A stretch of 48,647 nt of DNA, taken from Podochytrium sp. JEL0797 (taxonomy: Eukaryota > Chytridiomycota > Chytridiomycetes > Chytridiales > Chytriomycetaceae). Positions within the stretch are counted from its first letter, which is position 1; each line of letters begins with the position of its first letter. Under the pieces are notes generated by a model that worked only from the letters and a program-made list of their open reading frames with translations, was not told the DNA's origin and made no database searches. Positions 11,151 to 22,109 of the stretch are shown one piece after another. The stretch is from assembly GCA_027596195.1 (NCBI GenBank), contig JADGJG010000081.1:1-48647 (forward strand), in the 5' to 3' direction. A program made the position numbers and the translations under genes.

Positions 11151-12086
11151 ATGGAAGCCCCCGAGACTTGCTCCATCTGCCTCTGCACGCTCACTTCGGC
11201 CGCCACTCTCCCTTCTTGTCTCCACTGCTTCGACTTTGCTTGTCTCTCGCAGTGGGCCAAGACGAGCCGCCGCTGTCCGCTGTGCAACAACGTGTTTGAC
11301 AGCGCACTCACTTCGCTGGGAGAACACCGCTTTGCCGACCTTCCTTCGCCATCCGCGATTCCCCAACAACAACCTACAAATCACCGCCAACCACCTCGCC
11401 GCCAACGAATACCCCTTCCCTGGGGACGACGCGCCGACGACGACAAGGCCACGGCCTCGCTGCTCGCCTCGACCAGAGCCCGATCACATGTCTACACACA
11501 CGCCCTATTTGCAAAACATATTGCGTCAAACCCACACACCCTCTTCCGTCCCCTCCCGTCACCCGCAGAGTTCCGCCGCTCAACCCCAGAAATGCGTTCA
11601 AAAACAACAAATTGGATCCGCAGGGACTTGCGTGTGATCCTAGGTCTGCAGGATGTCGAGATTGTTGTCGAATACGTGCTGGCCGTGCTTGAAAAGCACC
11701 CGCTGCAGACTGAACAGGCGATGGCGCTGTTGCGGCCGTATCTCAGAGACAAGACGGACCTGTTTGTTCATGAGTTGGTTGGATTTATGCGGTCGCGCTT
11801 GACGATTGATGCCTATGACCTGGTTGTGCAGTATGAGAATGTTTCGGGGGCCGGTTCGAGCTCAGAGTCGGGGTTCGGGTCTGTGCGTGAGTCGGCGTTG
11901 ACGGATGCCGCGGGTTCATCATCATCTTTGGCTGCGACGCATGCCATGTCTCCCATTCCTGCGGTTTCTGCCAAACGACAGCGGGAATCTTCCAGCGATT
12001 CTTCATCAGATTCGGACGATCCCGACTCTTCACAGGATTCAATGGATTCTTCCGCATCAGAATCCTCGGTCGTCTCCTTTATTTGA
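11151..12086 (+). CDS. Topors-like RING-type E3 ubiquitin ligase
   Basis: Single-exon protein of 311 aa. Residues 7-45 form a RING (CSIC..CLHCFDFAC..CPLC). Residues ~110-235 match the Topors/ICP0-like region that follows the RING: a THALFAKHIASNPH-type motif, then WIRRDLRVILG, then HELVGFMRSRLTIDAYD. The C-terminal ~80 residues are Ser/Asp-rich and low complexity. Topors proteins are nuclear ubiquitin (and in animals SUMO) ligases; here a nuclear E3 role is inferred. The fifth metal-ligand position is Asp28 instead of Cys (H25-x2-D28-x2-C31), with Cys26 next to His25. The window shows no intron and no clear NLS. Confidence 0.8.
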   Translation: MEAPETCSICLCTLTSAATLPSCLHCFDFACLSQWAKTSRRCPLCNNVFDSALTSLGEHRFADLPSPSAIPQQQPTNHRQPPRRQRIPLPWGRRADDDKATASLLASTRARSHVYTHALFAKHIASNPHTLFRPLPSPAEFRRSTPEMRSKTTNWIRRDLRVILGLQDVEIVVEYVLAVLEKHPLQTEQAMALLRPYLRDKTDLFVHELVGFMRSRLTIDAYDLVVQYENVSGAGSSSESGFGSVRESALTDAAGSSSSLAATHAMSPIPAVSAKRQRESSSDSSSDSDDPDSSQDSMDSSASESSVVSFI

Positions 12087-12127
12087 AAAACAAGAACGAA
12101 AAGCGGCAAGACTACAGACCATTCTAA

Positions 12128-13680
12128 TTATACCCAAATATACCCCATCTCCCTCCACACCCCCCTCCACCCCTCCCGACTCTTCCCCCTCACATCATCA
12201 TACCACCTCCCCCTCTTCTCCCGCACATCACGCCAATCCAACCGCGCGGCATCCATCCTTCCTAACCACCGCAACTCTTCGAACGACTTGAAGTAGTATA
12301 TGTAGGGTGCGAAAGTGGGGGAGTAGTAATCCATGTGTGCCGACCAGGCGGGGAATCCGGGGATGTGGGGGTGCGGGGAGGGAGGGAGGGAGTGGAGGAC
12401 TTGCATGAAGTAGAAGACTTTGTGGTTGCCGTTCTGGGTGGAATACCGACCAAGATTTGGAATCAACGACTGAATAGGCTAGGTTTCCAATAATAGGAGG
12501 GTTTTGCACAAACCTTCCAAATCTCCTCCAACAACTGCGGCGCAGGAACCACCATCACCACCCCCGCCGCAAGGTTCTCATACAACTTCATGGTGGATAC
12601 TTGGTACGGAAATTCGAGGAACGCTTTGAACTGTCTCAATGTCGCGGGACCACCGTACCGCGCGTGTTCGTTGGGAACCACGAGGAGTGGCATCGTGTAT
12701 TCGTCGAGGAGGTGGAATACTTTTGTGTGGGAGTGATTGAGGGCGAGGAGGGTGTCGAGGGAGGGTGGGGGCTGGGAATTGTGGAGATTGATTTAGTTGA
12801 ATGCGAAAGGGGGTATTGAAGTTACCAAATCGGGTGGATACTCGTAGTTTTGCTCATTTCCTACCACCCCGAGAGGTCTCAAAACGCGGATAAACGGCAA
12901 CTTGATCCCGAGACGGTATTCTATATACGCGCGTTCAAAGTTGTTGTTGGCGATCCACACGAGCGTGGTGTTGGACTTGACCGTGATTTCTGCGAGTTTT
13001 CGAAACATGTCGTAGTATCTGATTTGAGTGGCATACCAATAAGTTGAAGTGCGTGAGAGAGGTAGACGGTGGGATGATTACATTCGAAGGTCGCGACTCC
13101 CCGTGATTCCATAATCGAATCGATTCGTGATTTCAAGAATGATTTTGGAGGTGCACTTCTTTGCTGGATCTTTGCCGAGGAGTGAGAGAAGGAGTCCCCT
13201 CGCGTGCGGGATCGTGTCAGATACAATGACTACATCTTGATTCCGACATAGCTGCGGTTTCGAAATCAATCAATCGATTAGGAGGCAATTGATGGCATAG
13301 GAAATAAATTTCACCTCATTCGCGTACATCCCCGTTGCAGCCAACTGTGACGCGTTCGCGTGTGTCAGGCCATACCCCAGCGGCGAGGGATCAAACTGTG
13401 CGACAGAATAGGTATAATTCGATCGCTCAAACACATTCTTGAGGACATGATTCAAGTTCAACGAACATCCAGCGTGTGTATTATAATGCAGGATGCGAAT
13501 GTGAGTTTTGTGGATCGGGTTTGGGTCTATATCGAACGGGATGTCCGCCGCGTCGGTGAAGAATTCGGGTGTATACGAGTCCTGGAGGAAATAGAATGCG
13601 AGGGAAACGAGCAACAAGGCCGCAACGATGGTCAAGTGGCGCAACACCCGTTTTGACAGGCGCAGACTCAGCAACCGCAT
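12128..13680 (-). CDS. Type II membrane glycosyltransferase-like protein
   Basis: 442 aa on the minus strand; exons 13680-13315, 13251-13082, 13018-12826, 12771-12514, 12469-12128, all in phase. A basic N-terminus (RLSKRVLRH) precedes one hydrophobic segment (residues ~14-32, LTIVAALLLVSLAFYFL), the layout of a Golgi/ER type II protein. The luminal part has ITNRFDYGI, YYDMFRKLAEI, VWIANNNFERAY and, near the C-terminus, STMKLYENLAAGVVMVVP, which strongly resembles the donor-binding KLYEYLAAG element of GT-B glycosyltransferases. The specific family and substrate are not recognised. It ends 42 bp from the convergent RING gene and its 5' end lies 54 bp from the divergent carrier gene, so the two may share a promoter. 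Confidence 0.65.
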
Positions 13681-13734
13681 TTCTTGGATATTTTTCTTCT
13701 TCCGAGAGTTCCCGACACCACCACTCTGTCACAC

Positions 13735-15082
13735 ATGGCTGCGAAACCACCGACCAAGACTTCTGATGCAGGCATCCAGAGCGCTTTAGGGCAAGCGTTT
13801 GCTGGATTTGTGGCTGGTGCTGTGAGTACAGGTGAGGGATGAGATGATTGAGTTGGGGATGCCTTTGTTTCCAATTGTGCTGTGTCCCCTCTAACCTGTT
13901 TAATTCCTTCGAATCTGGTAGGAGTGCTGCATCCGCTAGATGTGATCAAGACGAGGTAACCTCGATCCCGGGCAGCATTGTCGTGGCACACTCTCCAATC
14001 CGCCATTTCAAACCCACCCCTGTCGAAATACACGCTCAACACCCCCTCTCGTTTTTAGGTTCCAAATCGACGAATCCGTCAAGAAGGGCAACTTTGGAAT
14101 TCGCGGGACCCTTCGAACGTTCAACACGATTCGAAGCTTGGATGGGACGAAAGGGCTATATCGAGGACTTACGGCGAATTTGGGAGGGGCGACGCTGTCT
14201 TGGGGGTTGTATTTCATGTGGTAACATCTTTTTTGGATTCTTGACGCCCTTCTTGGGTTGGTTGTGAGAGGGGAGACAAGTTTTGACCCACGAACACAAA
14301 AAACAAAAACAGGTATGACTTGATCAAGACGCAGATGCAAAACCACCTGGATTCCCAATCTCCCGACTACGACTCCACCTCCTCATCTTCCCAACACAAC
14401 ACGTCCCGCCTACCCGCATCCTACCACCTCGCCGCGAGCGCCCTCGCAGGCGCCACAACATGTCTCGTCACGAACCCGTTCTGGTTAATCAAAACGCGCA
14501 TGTGTGCGGATCGCGCGAGTGATCCGGGGGCGTATTCCGGGTTATGGGATGGATTGAAACGGATGTATCGCGGGGAGGGCGTGCGCGGGCTGTATAAGGG
14601 GATTTCAATGAGTTTAGTGGGAGTAAGTCATGGGGCGGTTCAGTTTATGGCGTATGAAGAGATGAAGAAGTGGAGGGGTGGGGCAAAGATGGTAACGCAA
14701 CTTCGTTGGGAGTCGCGTTTTTTGCTCACCGCAGGCATTTCGATAGACCACCACCGATATCGCCGTCATGTCCGTGACATCCAAAGTGATTGCCATGGTC
14801 GTCACGTATCCGTACCAAGTGATTCGCGCGCGGATTCAGAACCAACGCGTGGATTCGGATGGGCGGTATCGCACAAGTTTCGAAACGATTCGACGGATTC
14901 ATGGCGGTGAAGGGGTTGGTGGGTTTTATAAGGGCGTGGGACCAGCGCTGATTCGGGTGCTTCCGGGGACTGTTTTGACGTTTGTTGTTTACGAGGTTTG
15001 CTTTTTTTGCGTGTTTTTTCTCGCGACTGACACCTTGTTTCAGACAACCATCAAGGCCGTCAAGGGTTCTTCGCTGCGCTAG
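13735..15082 (+). CDS. FLX1: Mitochondrial carrier, SLC25A32/FLX1 type (folate/FAD)
   Basis: 319 aa from exons 13735-13831, 13922-13955, 14059-14220, 14313-14691, 14747-14995, 15044-15082. The three carrier repeats show HPLDVIKTRF, NPFWLIKTRM and YPYQVIRARIQ. The Trp in repeat 2 and the Tyr-Gln in repeat 3 are typical of the SLC25A32/FLX1 branch. Other matches are LSWGLYF, GVRGLYKG, SHGAVQFMAYE and GGFYKG..LIRVLPG. The protein sits in the inner mitochondrial membrane and in this branch moves FAD or folate. A short Ala/Lys/Thr N-terminus and a Ser-rich insertion after repeat 1 (~residues 108-121) are visible. A pyrimidine-nucleotide or NAD carrier is the less likely alternative. Confidence 0.85.
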
Positions 15083-15162
15083 AAATAAACGAGAATAAAA
15101 AACAGAATAAACAAATTAACCTTTTTCGAACCCGAAATAGAAAAAACAATTTTTTCTCCGCA

Positions 15163-17353
15163 ATGGCTGACGACGCGCAGCAAGACATTGACATTGACTC
15201 GGTCATTGACCGTCTCCTCGAGGGTATTTCTGGGCCTTGTTTCGCCCCTTTCCTTACTCACACACCCTCTAGTGCGCGGCGGAAAGCCAGGCCGCCAGGT
15301 GCAGCTCGCTGAGCACGAAGTGCGGTACCTGTGCAACAAGTCCAGAGAGATCTTCATCAGCCAGCCCATTCTGCTCGAGCTAGAGGCGCCCATCAAGATC
15401 TGCGGTGCGTGTGCGGTCTATTAGTGGTGGTTGGCGGGGGGCTGTCCGGGGGTTGTTGTCAAGGGGTCTTGTCCCGGGGTGTTGCTATCCCAGGGGGGCG
15501 TTTCTGGAGTGGGAAGGGTCGCCTAGGAGGAGTTGTAGAAGGAGAGAGAGAAGGCGAACCTCGCAACCCACGTCCTGTTTTCCGCCCCCCAACGAGTCCC
15601 ACATTGTTCGCACAGCCGCTTCGAAAAATCCAAAAACCCCTCTCCCTTCAAACCTCGTATCCGTCGCTAAACCTCTACCCATCACTCGATACTTTAGGCG
15701 ACATCCACGGCCAATACTATGACCTTTTGCGTTTGTTCGAATACGGTGGATTCCCTCCCGACGCCAATTACCTGTTTTTGGGTGACTACGTGGACCGCGG
15801 CAAACACTCCCTCGAGACCATTTGTCTGCTGTTGGCCTACAAGATCAAGTTTCCCGAAAACTTTTTCATTTTGAGAGGAAACCACGAGGCGGCGAGTATT
15901 AACAGGATTTATGGGTTTTACGATGAGTGTGAGTGTTGGTTATTACCTGTGTTGTCTGCGTTTTCTCTTTGTGGTGTTGTGGGGGATGGAGGGGGGGTGC
16001 CCGTATTTGTTTTTGCGAACGAGAAATTCGTTGCGGAGGCGAGCGAAACGGTGCGGCGCACACACACGCGCGAAAGGTCTTCTTCGCGAAGCGCAGGGTA
16101 GAAAACACACCGAAATGAAGCCATCCGTCGCGAAGCGCACGGAATCTCGCAACTTTGCGAACCCCCTCCTCCCCAACACATCAACCCCCCCCCGAAAAAC
16201 AAATCCAACAACATTCTCATCGCAAAAACAACACAGGCAAACGGAGATACAACATCAAACTCTGGAAAACCTTCACGGACTGTTTCAACTGTCTCCCCAT
16301 CGCGGCCATTATTGACGAAAAGATTCTCACGATGCACGGCGGTTTGTCACCCGACTTGCAGTCCATGGAGCAGATTCGTCGTTTGATGAGACCGACGGAT
16401 ATTCCTGATACTGGTGTGTGTTTTTCTTATTTTTTCGTTGGTCGAGGCGGAGTGACAGTGGAGAGAGAGAGGTGGACGTATTTGGGGGATGAGGGGATGG
16501 GAGTGAAAATCTGGGCGATATCAGCGAGGACTTGACGAGAAGAATGGGGGGGAGGAGGGGGGGTTGCTCGGAAGCTCGGGGAGACCTCGGAGTGCGTTAC
16601 CCAACGCGTCTATGAGCCGAGCGAGCAAAACGAACATGGAACCAAGAGCGAATGGGGTCTCGATGCATGTGCGGGGGGAAATCGTGGGGATTGATTGAAG
16701 GGATATTGCCGACCGAATTCTGGGAGAGTGAACGACATGGAACGAACGCGTCAAATCTTTGGGGGCGATCGAATCGCGAAAGTTGATCGGAATCAAAGCA
16801 TGCTCGAGGCAAACAAATCGCGCATCTTTCGAGTCACAGTTACCCACGCCCCCGTTAAATCGTTTTCTAAATTTCATTCCAATTCTACAAGGCCTCCTCT
16901 GCGACCTCCTCTGGTCGGACCCCAACAAAGACACAACCGGCTGGTCCGAAAACGACCGCGGCGTGTCCTTCACGTTTGGCCCGGACGTGGTCACACGGTT
17001 CCTCCAAAAACACGACCTCGACCTCATTTGTCGCGCGCATCAAGTCGTGGAGGACGGGTACGAGTTTTTCGCGAAGAGACAGCTTGTCACGTTGTTTAGT
17101 GCGCCCAATTATTGTGGCGAGTTTGATAATTCGGGAGCGATGATGAGTGTGGATGAGAGTTTGATGTGTTCTTTCCAGGTTTGTTTTTTGCTGTTTTTGT
17201 CTTTTGTGTTGGGGAATGGTGGATTGACTCGGACGCGTTTCGTTTTTTTTTTGGTAGATTCTCAAACCAGCAGAAAAGAAGCAAAAGTTTTACGGAGGCG
17301 CGAACCGTCCCATCACCCCGCCGCGCAAGGGTGGAAAGAACAGCATAATGTGA
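15163..17353 (+). CDS. GLC7: Serine/threonine protein phosphatase PP1 catalytic subunit
   Basis: 327 aa from exons 15163-15223, 15273-15404, 15698-15928, 16237-16413, 16892-17178, 17258-17353; all phases close. All metallophosphatase motifs are present: GDIHGQ, GDYVDRG, GNHE, HGGLSP and the YCGEFDN loop, with the PP1-specific [20 protein letters not shown]. Length matches the ~330-aa family. The usual GNHEC reads GNHEA, a change next to but not in the catalytic set. Three introns (293, 308 and 478 bp) are much longer than elsewhere in the window. PP1 acts with many targeting subunits in glycogen metabolism, mitosis and transcription. Its last ~130 coding bases of exon 5, last intron and last exon are duplicated at 20,562-20,867. 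Confidence 0.95.
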
Positions 17354-17881
17354 TGCGATTTGCGGGTGTTAGATTGGGCGGTGTTGGAGGGAGTGTGAGG
17401 GGAGGTGGGACAGTGTCGCGATTTTATGTTTTGTGTTTTTTTTTGTGCCGTCTCCTGGATTTGCTTGTGCTATTCTCTTTGTTTTATTTTCCATTATAAA
17501 AGAATTACGCGAGGAACCGAGCGGCATATGATTTGTTTATTATCATTGCGTGGAAAAAGGAATGTAATACAGAGAGAGTTTTAAAAAACCATGGAGTCGC
17601 TTTTGACGCGTTTTAACACTCTGAAGAGTCCTTGATCTGTCTCGCAAGGTGTTCGAAGCAATGGGACCAACTGTCAGAAAATTCGTTGCGCTCTCTCTCT
17701 CTGCCCCTTGCAACAATTGATGGCTTCGCCAGCTCGCTGTTTGTTCATCTTGCATCAAGTCAATATTCAAGAAAAGAGGTAGCAAGCAGCCAAGATGAAT
17801 GGGAGGCAAGTCACTTTCTTGTTTCAATTTCGTTTTGTTATTCTGTCTGATGAACGCAATCTTCTTTCCAAGGCGGCGAAG

Positions 17882-18255
17882 ATGGAGCTTGAGGAACTCA
17901 AGGCGCAGTCGGATTCTTCCTTTGGCGATCCCGGACTCCGAAGAATCGACAGAAACGTCGATAAAGTTGGACTTTGCAATGCGTTGAGATTGGCCATCTC
18001 AAAGCATATCAAAGAAATCGGAATGATGGACGTTCGTACGTCTTATTCGTTTAAACGATCTAAAATTCCCCAGCTCGACGGAAGGGCATACATTCAGACA
18101 GGATTCTCGAGGAGGAATACCTCCAGGAAATTTTCGATCTGTTGGCATTTCTGGAGACCAACGAATCCGCTGATTTCCCCTCTGAAATCAAGATTGCATT
18201 TTTCAACGAAATTCGCCGCGAGTTGGGAAAAATTGAGAGGAGGCGCGCTTGGTAA
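17882..18255 (+). CDS. Gene Y copy 1, small helical protein of unknown function
   Basis: 111 aa from exons 17882-18035 and 18074-18255 (336 nt, closes in frame). The peptide is charged and helical: MELEELKAQSDSSFGDPGL, then RNVDKVGLCNALRLAISKHI, then EEEYLQEIFDLLAFLE and FNEIRRELGKIERRRAW. The intron is only 38 bp (GTACGT..CCCCAG), which is unusually short. An upstream exon is likely: the frame ending SQDEWE before a GC-AG intron (17,814-17,874, donor GCAAGT) joins in phase to AAKMELEEL and stays open back to ~17,632, but no ATG start was found there. No family recognised. It lies between PP1 and gene X in both duplication units. Confidence 0.5.
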
Positions 18256-18622
18256 AGAAAATCACCAAAAACTTTATAGCCATAGCAATGGAAGCAGGAT
18301 AGTTCGGCAGAATTGGACTTTCTAATAGTTGGGATTCATAGGTGTCTGATTGACGCCATCATCGGTCGGTTGCAAACGCCGACAGGGAGGGTAAAAAAAA
18401 ATTGCTTTCACACAAAAATTAAATTCTTAAATAAGACCCAAAAAATAAAAAGATGGAGAGCTGAAATAAAGGGCCGAGTGTGTTCAACTGTGCGCTACTC
18501 AGAATGGGATGTATCGGGAAGGGTCACTAAACAACTGCTTTATCTATAGTTTATTTCCTTTCGTCTTCATGTCTGTCGCAAATATCCTGAGCGTTAATCA
18601 GATGTTCTCACTTCCCAACCCA
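18256..18622. other. Convergent intergenic region
   Basis: About 370 bp of A/T-rich sequence between the ends of gene Y (+) and gene X (-), with AATAAA-like runs near 18,430-18,470. No gene seen; presumed 3' UTRs. Confidence 0.4.
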
Positions 18623-19735
18623 TCAATAATTCGCATACGCTGGCGGCGCCACAACAGGCAACCCATCCGTCTCCGGCTGAATATAAACAATCTGAACTGG
18701 CACTCCACCAGAGGTGTTCCCCGTCCCAACACTGCTACCACCCGCCCCACCGCCACTGTTGTGCCGCTGCTCCAACTGCCCATACACGTCGAAACTGCGA
18801 CCACTCTTTTCCGAAGGTCTCGACTGCTGCTGCTGCGGGGCCATGTACGCGCGGTTCTGGTTCAACCCTCCAGCTCTCTTTTCGGAGGGGAATCCGGCGG
18901 TGGAAACGGACGGGGTGCTGTGCATGGAGCGCCCGGGACCGCCGTTGAATTGGTCATAATGGCGTCTTGGCTGGTCGTAGTCGAGCTGGTTGTATCGCGC
19001 CTCAGCGGTCTCCTCGGTGTGCCTGTGCTTGTCAATTAGTCACGTGTCATCGTTGATTAAAAAAGCTTTACCCTGACAAGACGGAGGGCGACTCGCTCTT
19101 TTGCGGCACATTGGCGAACGTTGCTGTCGACAAGGGAATGTCCGACTGTTTCACAGCGGAGCTGCGGCGGCGCCACCAGGCAAACAGGGCCGCGCCAATG
19201 GCAACACCCACGACGATGCCGCCGATTTCGCCGCTGCTCAGGCCGGTGCTGGTGGAGCTACTGGTGCCAGTCGGAGTGTTGTTGGTGTTGCTGTTGGAAG
19301 GCGCAGTTGCGCCAGACGTCGCCGCGGGGACAGCGGCGGCAGTTGGAGGTGGTGGCGGTGGGCCAGTCAGGGTCGGCAGCGGGGCGAGCGGGTCGCGCGG
19401 CTCCGTAGCCGGTGGAACGGCAGGGAGTCCCTTTCCCGTCAGGAGAAGCCCGTATTTCGTGTAACAATACCACTGGAAATCCTCCGGGCTGTAGTAATAG
19501 TTGGAGCCTGTGTGCAGAGTGTCACTATCTATCCCACTGAATGCATGTATCGCTTCCAATTACCCGACTTGAACCCAAAGAACGAGTCAGGAACCACGGA
19601 GAGGCTGCATGCGTTAAAGTACGGGATCATGGCGTCCATGCGCGCCTGCAGGCATCCGTCGTTGGTCGTCGACATACTGAATGTTGACGAAGTGTATTGG
19701 CTGTACGCATTCTGGCAGATGCCGCTGTCGGTCAT
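18623..19735 (-). CDS. Gene X copy 1, single-pass surface protein
   Basis: 335 aa on the minus strand; exons 19735-19564, 19507-19072, 19022-18623. Residues ~1-75 form a compact domain with four Cys (SGICQNAY, NDGCLQAR, YFNACSL, WYCYTKYG). A Pro/Thr/Ser-rich linker (~85-135) follows, then one membrane segment (GGIVVGVAIGAALFAWW) stopped by RRR, then a ~160-aa cytoplasmic tail with Gln/Ser/Gly-rich stretches and a conserved end [19 protein letters not shown]. This is the layout of fungal wall-associated sensor/mucin-like proteins. No N-terminal signal peptide is evident, and an in-frame stop lies just upstream of the ATG, so topology rests on the membrane segment. Not a recognised family. Paralogues are at 22,110-23,222 and 23,960-24,971. 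Confidence 0.75.
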
Positions 19736-19933
19736 GGTGAATGTCTAGTAATGCGGATGGAGTGCAAGACGAGCGACGTTGGCTGGTTTGGCAGACCGAT
19801 TTTTTTTAGGCCGGGAGAGATGCACCTCCGGACTTGGCACGTGCGCACCTCGCAATTGAAATTTTAAAAATTTAGATTAATAGAAAAGAGGGAGGAATCC
19901 ATGTAAGGGGATTCGGCTTGATTATACACCACG

Positions 19934-20370
19934 TCAGCACATGCGAACTCCTCTCCTTCCTTCTTCGTCACCCCAGAAGCAACCCCACATTATATTCCCC
20001 AAAAACCCGAGTCCCAGCGACAACACAACCACAAGCACTGACGCGGCCAACTCGACTCCACTGATGAAATCCTTTGAAGCGAACGCACGCACCGCCAACG
20101 TTACAGGAACCAACACTTGCAACCTAGACAAAATCCCGACAATTGGGTTTGAAAACGTAATGACACCGGTCAACGTTCCCATCGTGAAGGCGGCAATAAT
20201 GGAGCTCAATGGGTCTCCCACCGTCGCTTCACGCAGTATAAACTACTTGCGCGACAGTGGAAACCAAAGCCATGAAAAAAAACTGCCGCGGATGCGTTGA
20301 GGTCCTCCAGTTGATGAAAATGAGGGACGTAAAAATCATCCAGCGCACATGCGCGTCCAGTCCCGTTTAA
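19934..20370 (-). pseudogene. Prm10/ThrE 3' fragment, copy 1
   Basis: Homologous to the last ~480 bp of the full-length gene at 25,205-27,381. The best-preserved stretch reads GDPLSSIIAAFTMGTL..TFSNPIVGIL..LQVLVP..LAVRAFASKD..SGVELAAS. The similarity stops near 20,368, within the counterpart of the RWMIF region. Small deletions break the frame (for example the ANLYGF part is missing) and the N-terminal two thirds are absent. Confidence 0.85.
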
Positions 20371-20472
20371 AAACGTGGATTGTGAACGAATTTTTAGCAG
20401 GGAGTTTTAAATTTGTGAACAGTGCGCAGGTCTCTCTTTCTCTCCAATCTAATTTGTTTATTCTCCAGCTCA

Positions 20473-21010
<538 letters not shown>

Positions 21011-21248
21011 TAAAAGAATTACGCGAGGAACTGAGCGGCATATGAATTGTATATTATCACTGCGTGGAAAAAGGAATGTGATAGAGAGAGTTTAAAAAAC
21101 TACGGAGTCGCTTCTGACGCGTTTTAACACTCTGAAGGGTCCTTGATCTGTCTCGCAAGGCGTTCGAAGCAATGGCACCGACTGTCAGAAAATTCGCTCT
21201 CTGTCCCTTGAAACAATTGATGGCTTCGCCAGCTCGCTGTTTGTTCAT

Positions 21249-21746
21249 CTTGCATCAAGTCAATATTCAAGAAAAAGAGGCAGCAAACAGCCTGGCAAGA
21301 AGAATGGGAGGCAAGTCGCTTTCTTGGTTCAATTTCGTTTTGTTATTTTGTCTGATGAACGCAATCTTCTTACCAAGGCGGCGAAGATTGAGCTTGAGGA
21401 ACTCAAGGCGCAGTCGGATTCTTCCTTTGGCGATCCCGGACTCCGAAGAATCGACAGAAACGTCGATAAAGTTGGACTTTGCAATGCGTTGAGATTGGCC
21501 ATCTCAAAGCATATCAAAGAAATCGGAATGATGGACGTTCGTACGTCTTATTCGTTTAAACGATCTAAAATTCCCGAGCTCGACGGAAGGGCATACATTC
21601 AAGGCAGGATTCACGTGGAGATTTTCGATCTGTTGGCATTTCTGGAGACCAAGGAATCCGCTGATTTCCCCTCTGAAATCAAGATTGCCTTTTTCAACGA
21701 AATTCGCCGGGAGTTGCGAAAAATTGAGGGGAGGCGCGTTTGGTAA
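21249..21746 (+). pseudogene. Gene Y copy 2, altered structure
   Basis: Diverged copy of 17,882-18,255. The start ATG of copy 1 is ATT here, and the frame AWQEEWE joins across a GC-AG intron (about 21,310-21,377) to AAKIELEELKAQ. The 38-bp intron of copy 1 lies unspliced inside the open frame (it encodes VRTSYSFKRSKIPE; the acceptor CAG has become GAG). Just downstream, 14 bp are missing relative to copy 1, which restores the frame (38-14=24), so the C-terminal part IFDLLAFLETKESADF..EIRRELRKIEGRRVW is kept. It may still be a functional variant; an upstream start is not evident. Confidence 0.5.
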
Positions 21747-22109
21747 AGATCTCAAAATCACCAAAAATTATTATTGGAAGTATGAAAGTTTGGTGGAATT
21801 GGACTTTCTAATAGTTGGGCACCCGTAGTGGGTCTGATTGACGCCAGAATCGGTCGGTTGCAAACGCCGACAGGGAGGATAAAAAAAAATTGCTTTCACA
21901 CAAAAATTAAATTCTTAAATAAGACCCAAAAAATAAAAAGATGGAGAGCTGAAATAAAGGGCCGAGTGTGTGTAACTGTGTGCTACTCAGAAGGGGTGGT
22001 ATCGGGAAGGGTCAATAGACAACTGTTTTATCTATAGTTTATTTCTTCAAGTCTTCAGTCTGTCGCAAATATCCTGAGCGTTAATCAGATGTTCTCACTT
22101 CCCAACCCA

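Noticed and set aside
10888..11637. 249-codon plus-strand frame overlapping the RING gene
   Set aside because: Low-complexity Ser/Pro/Arg translation with no motifs. The overlapping frame from 11,151 encodes a clear RING and Topors region.
16521..17027. 168-codon minus-strand frame in the PP1 intron
   Set aside because: Runs from the intron into PP1 exon 5 antisense; no protein-like motifs.
17543..17827. Minus-strand frame conserved between both duplication units (NFLTVG.IASN.LRDRSRTLQSVKTRQKRL)
   Set aside because: Conservation is explained by the duplication itself. The plus-strand frame joins in phase to gene Y through a GC-AG intron, and the minus-strand frame has no supporting motifs.
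19101..19748. 215-codon plus-strand frame (and its copy at 22,588-23,235)
   Set aside because: Antisense to exons 1-2 of gene X. It reads across the X intron, and its pattern follows the low-complexity stalk on the other strand.
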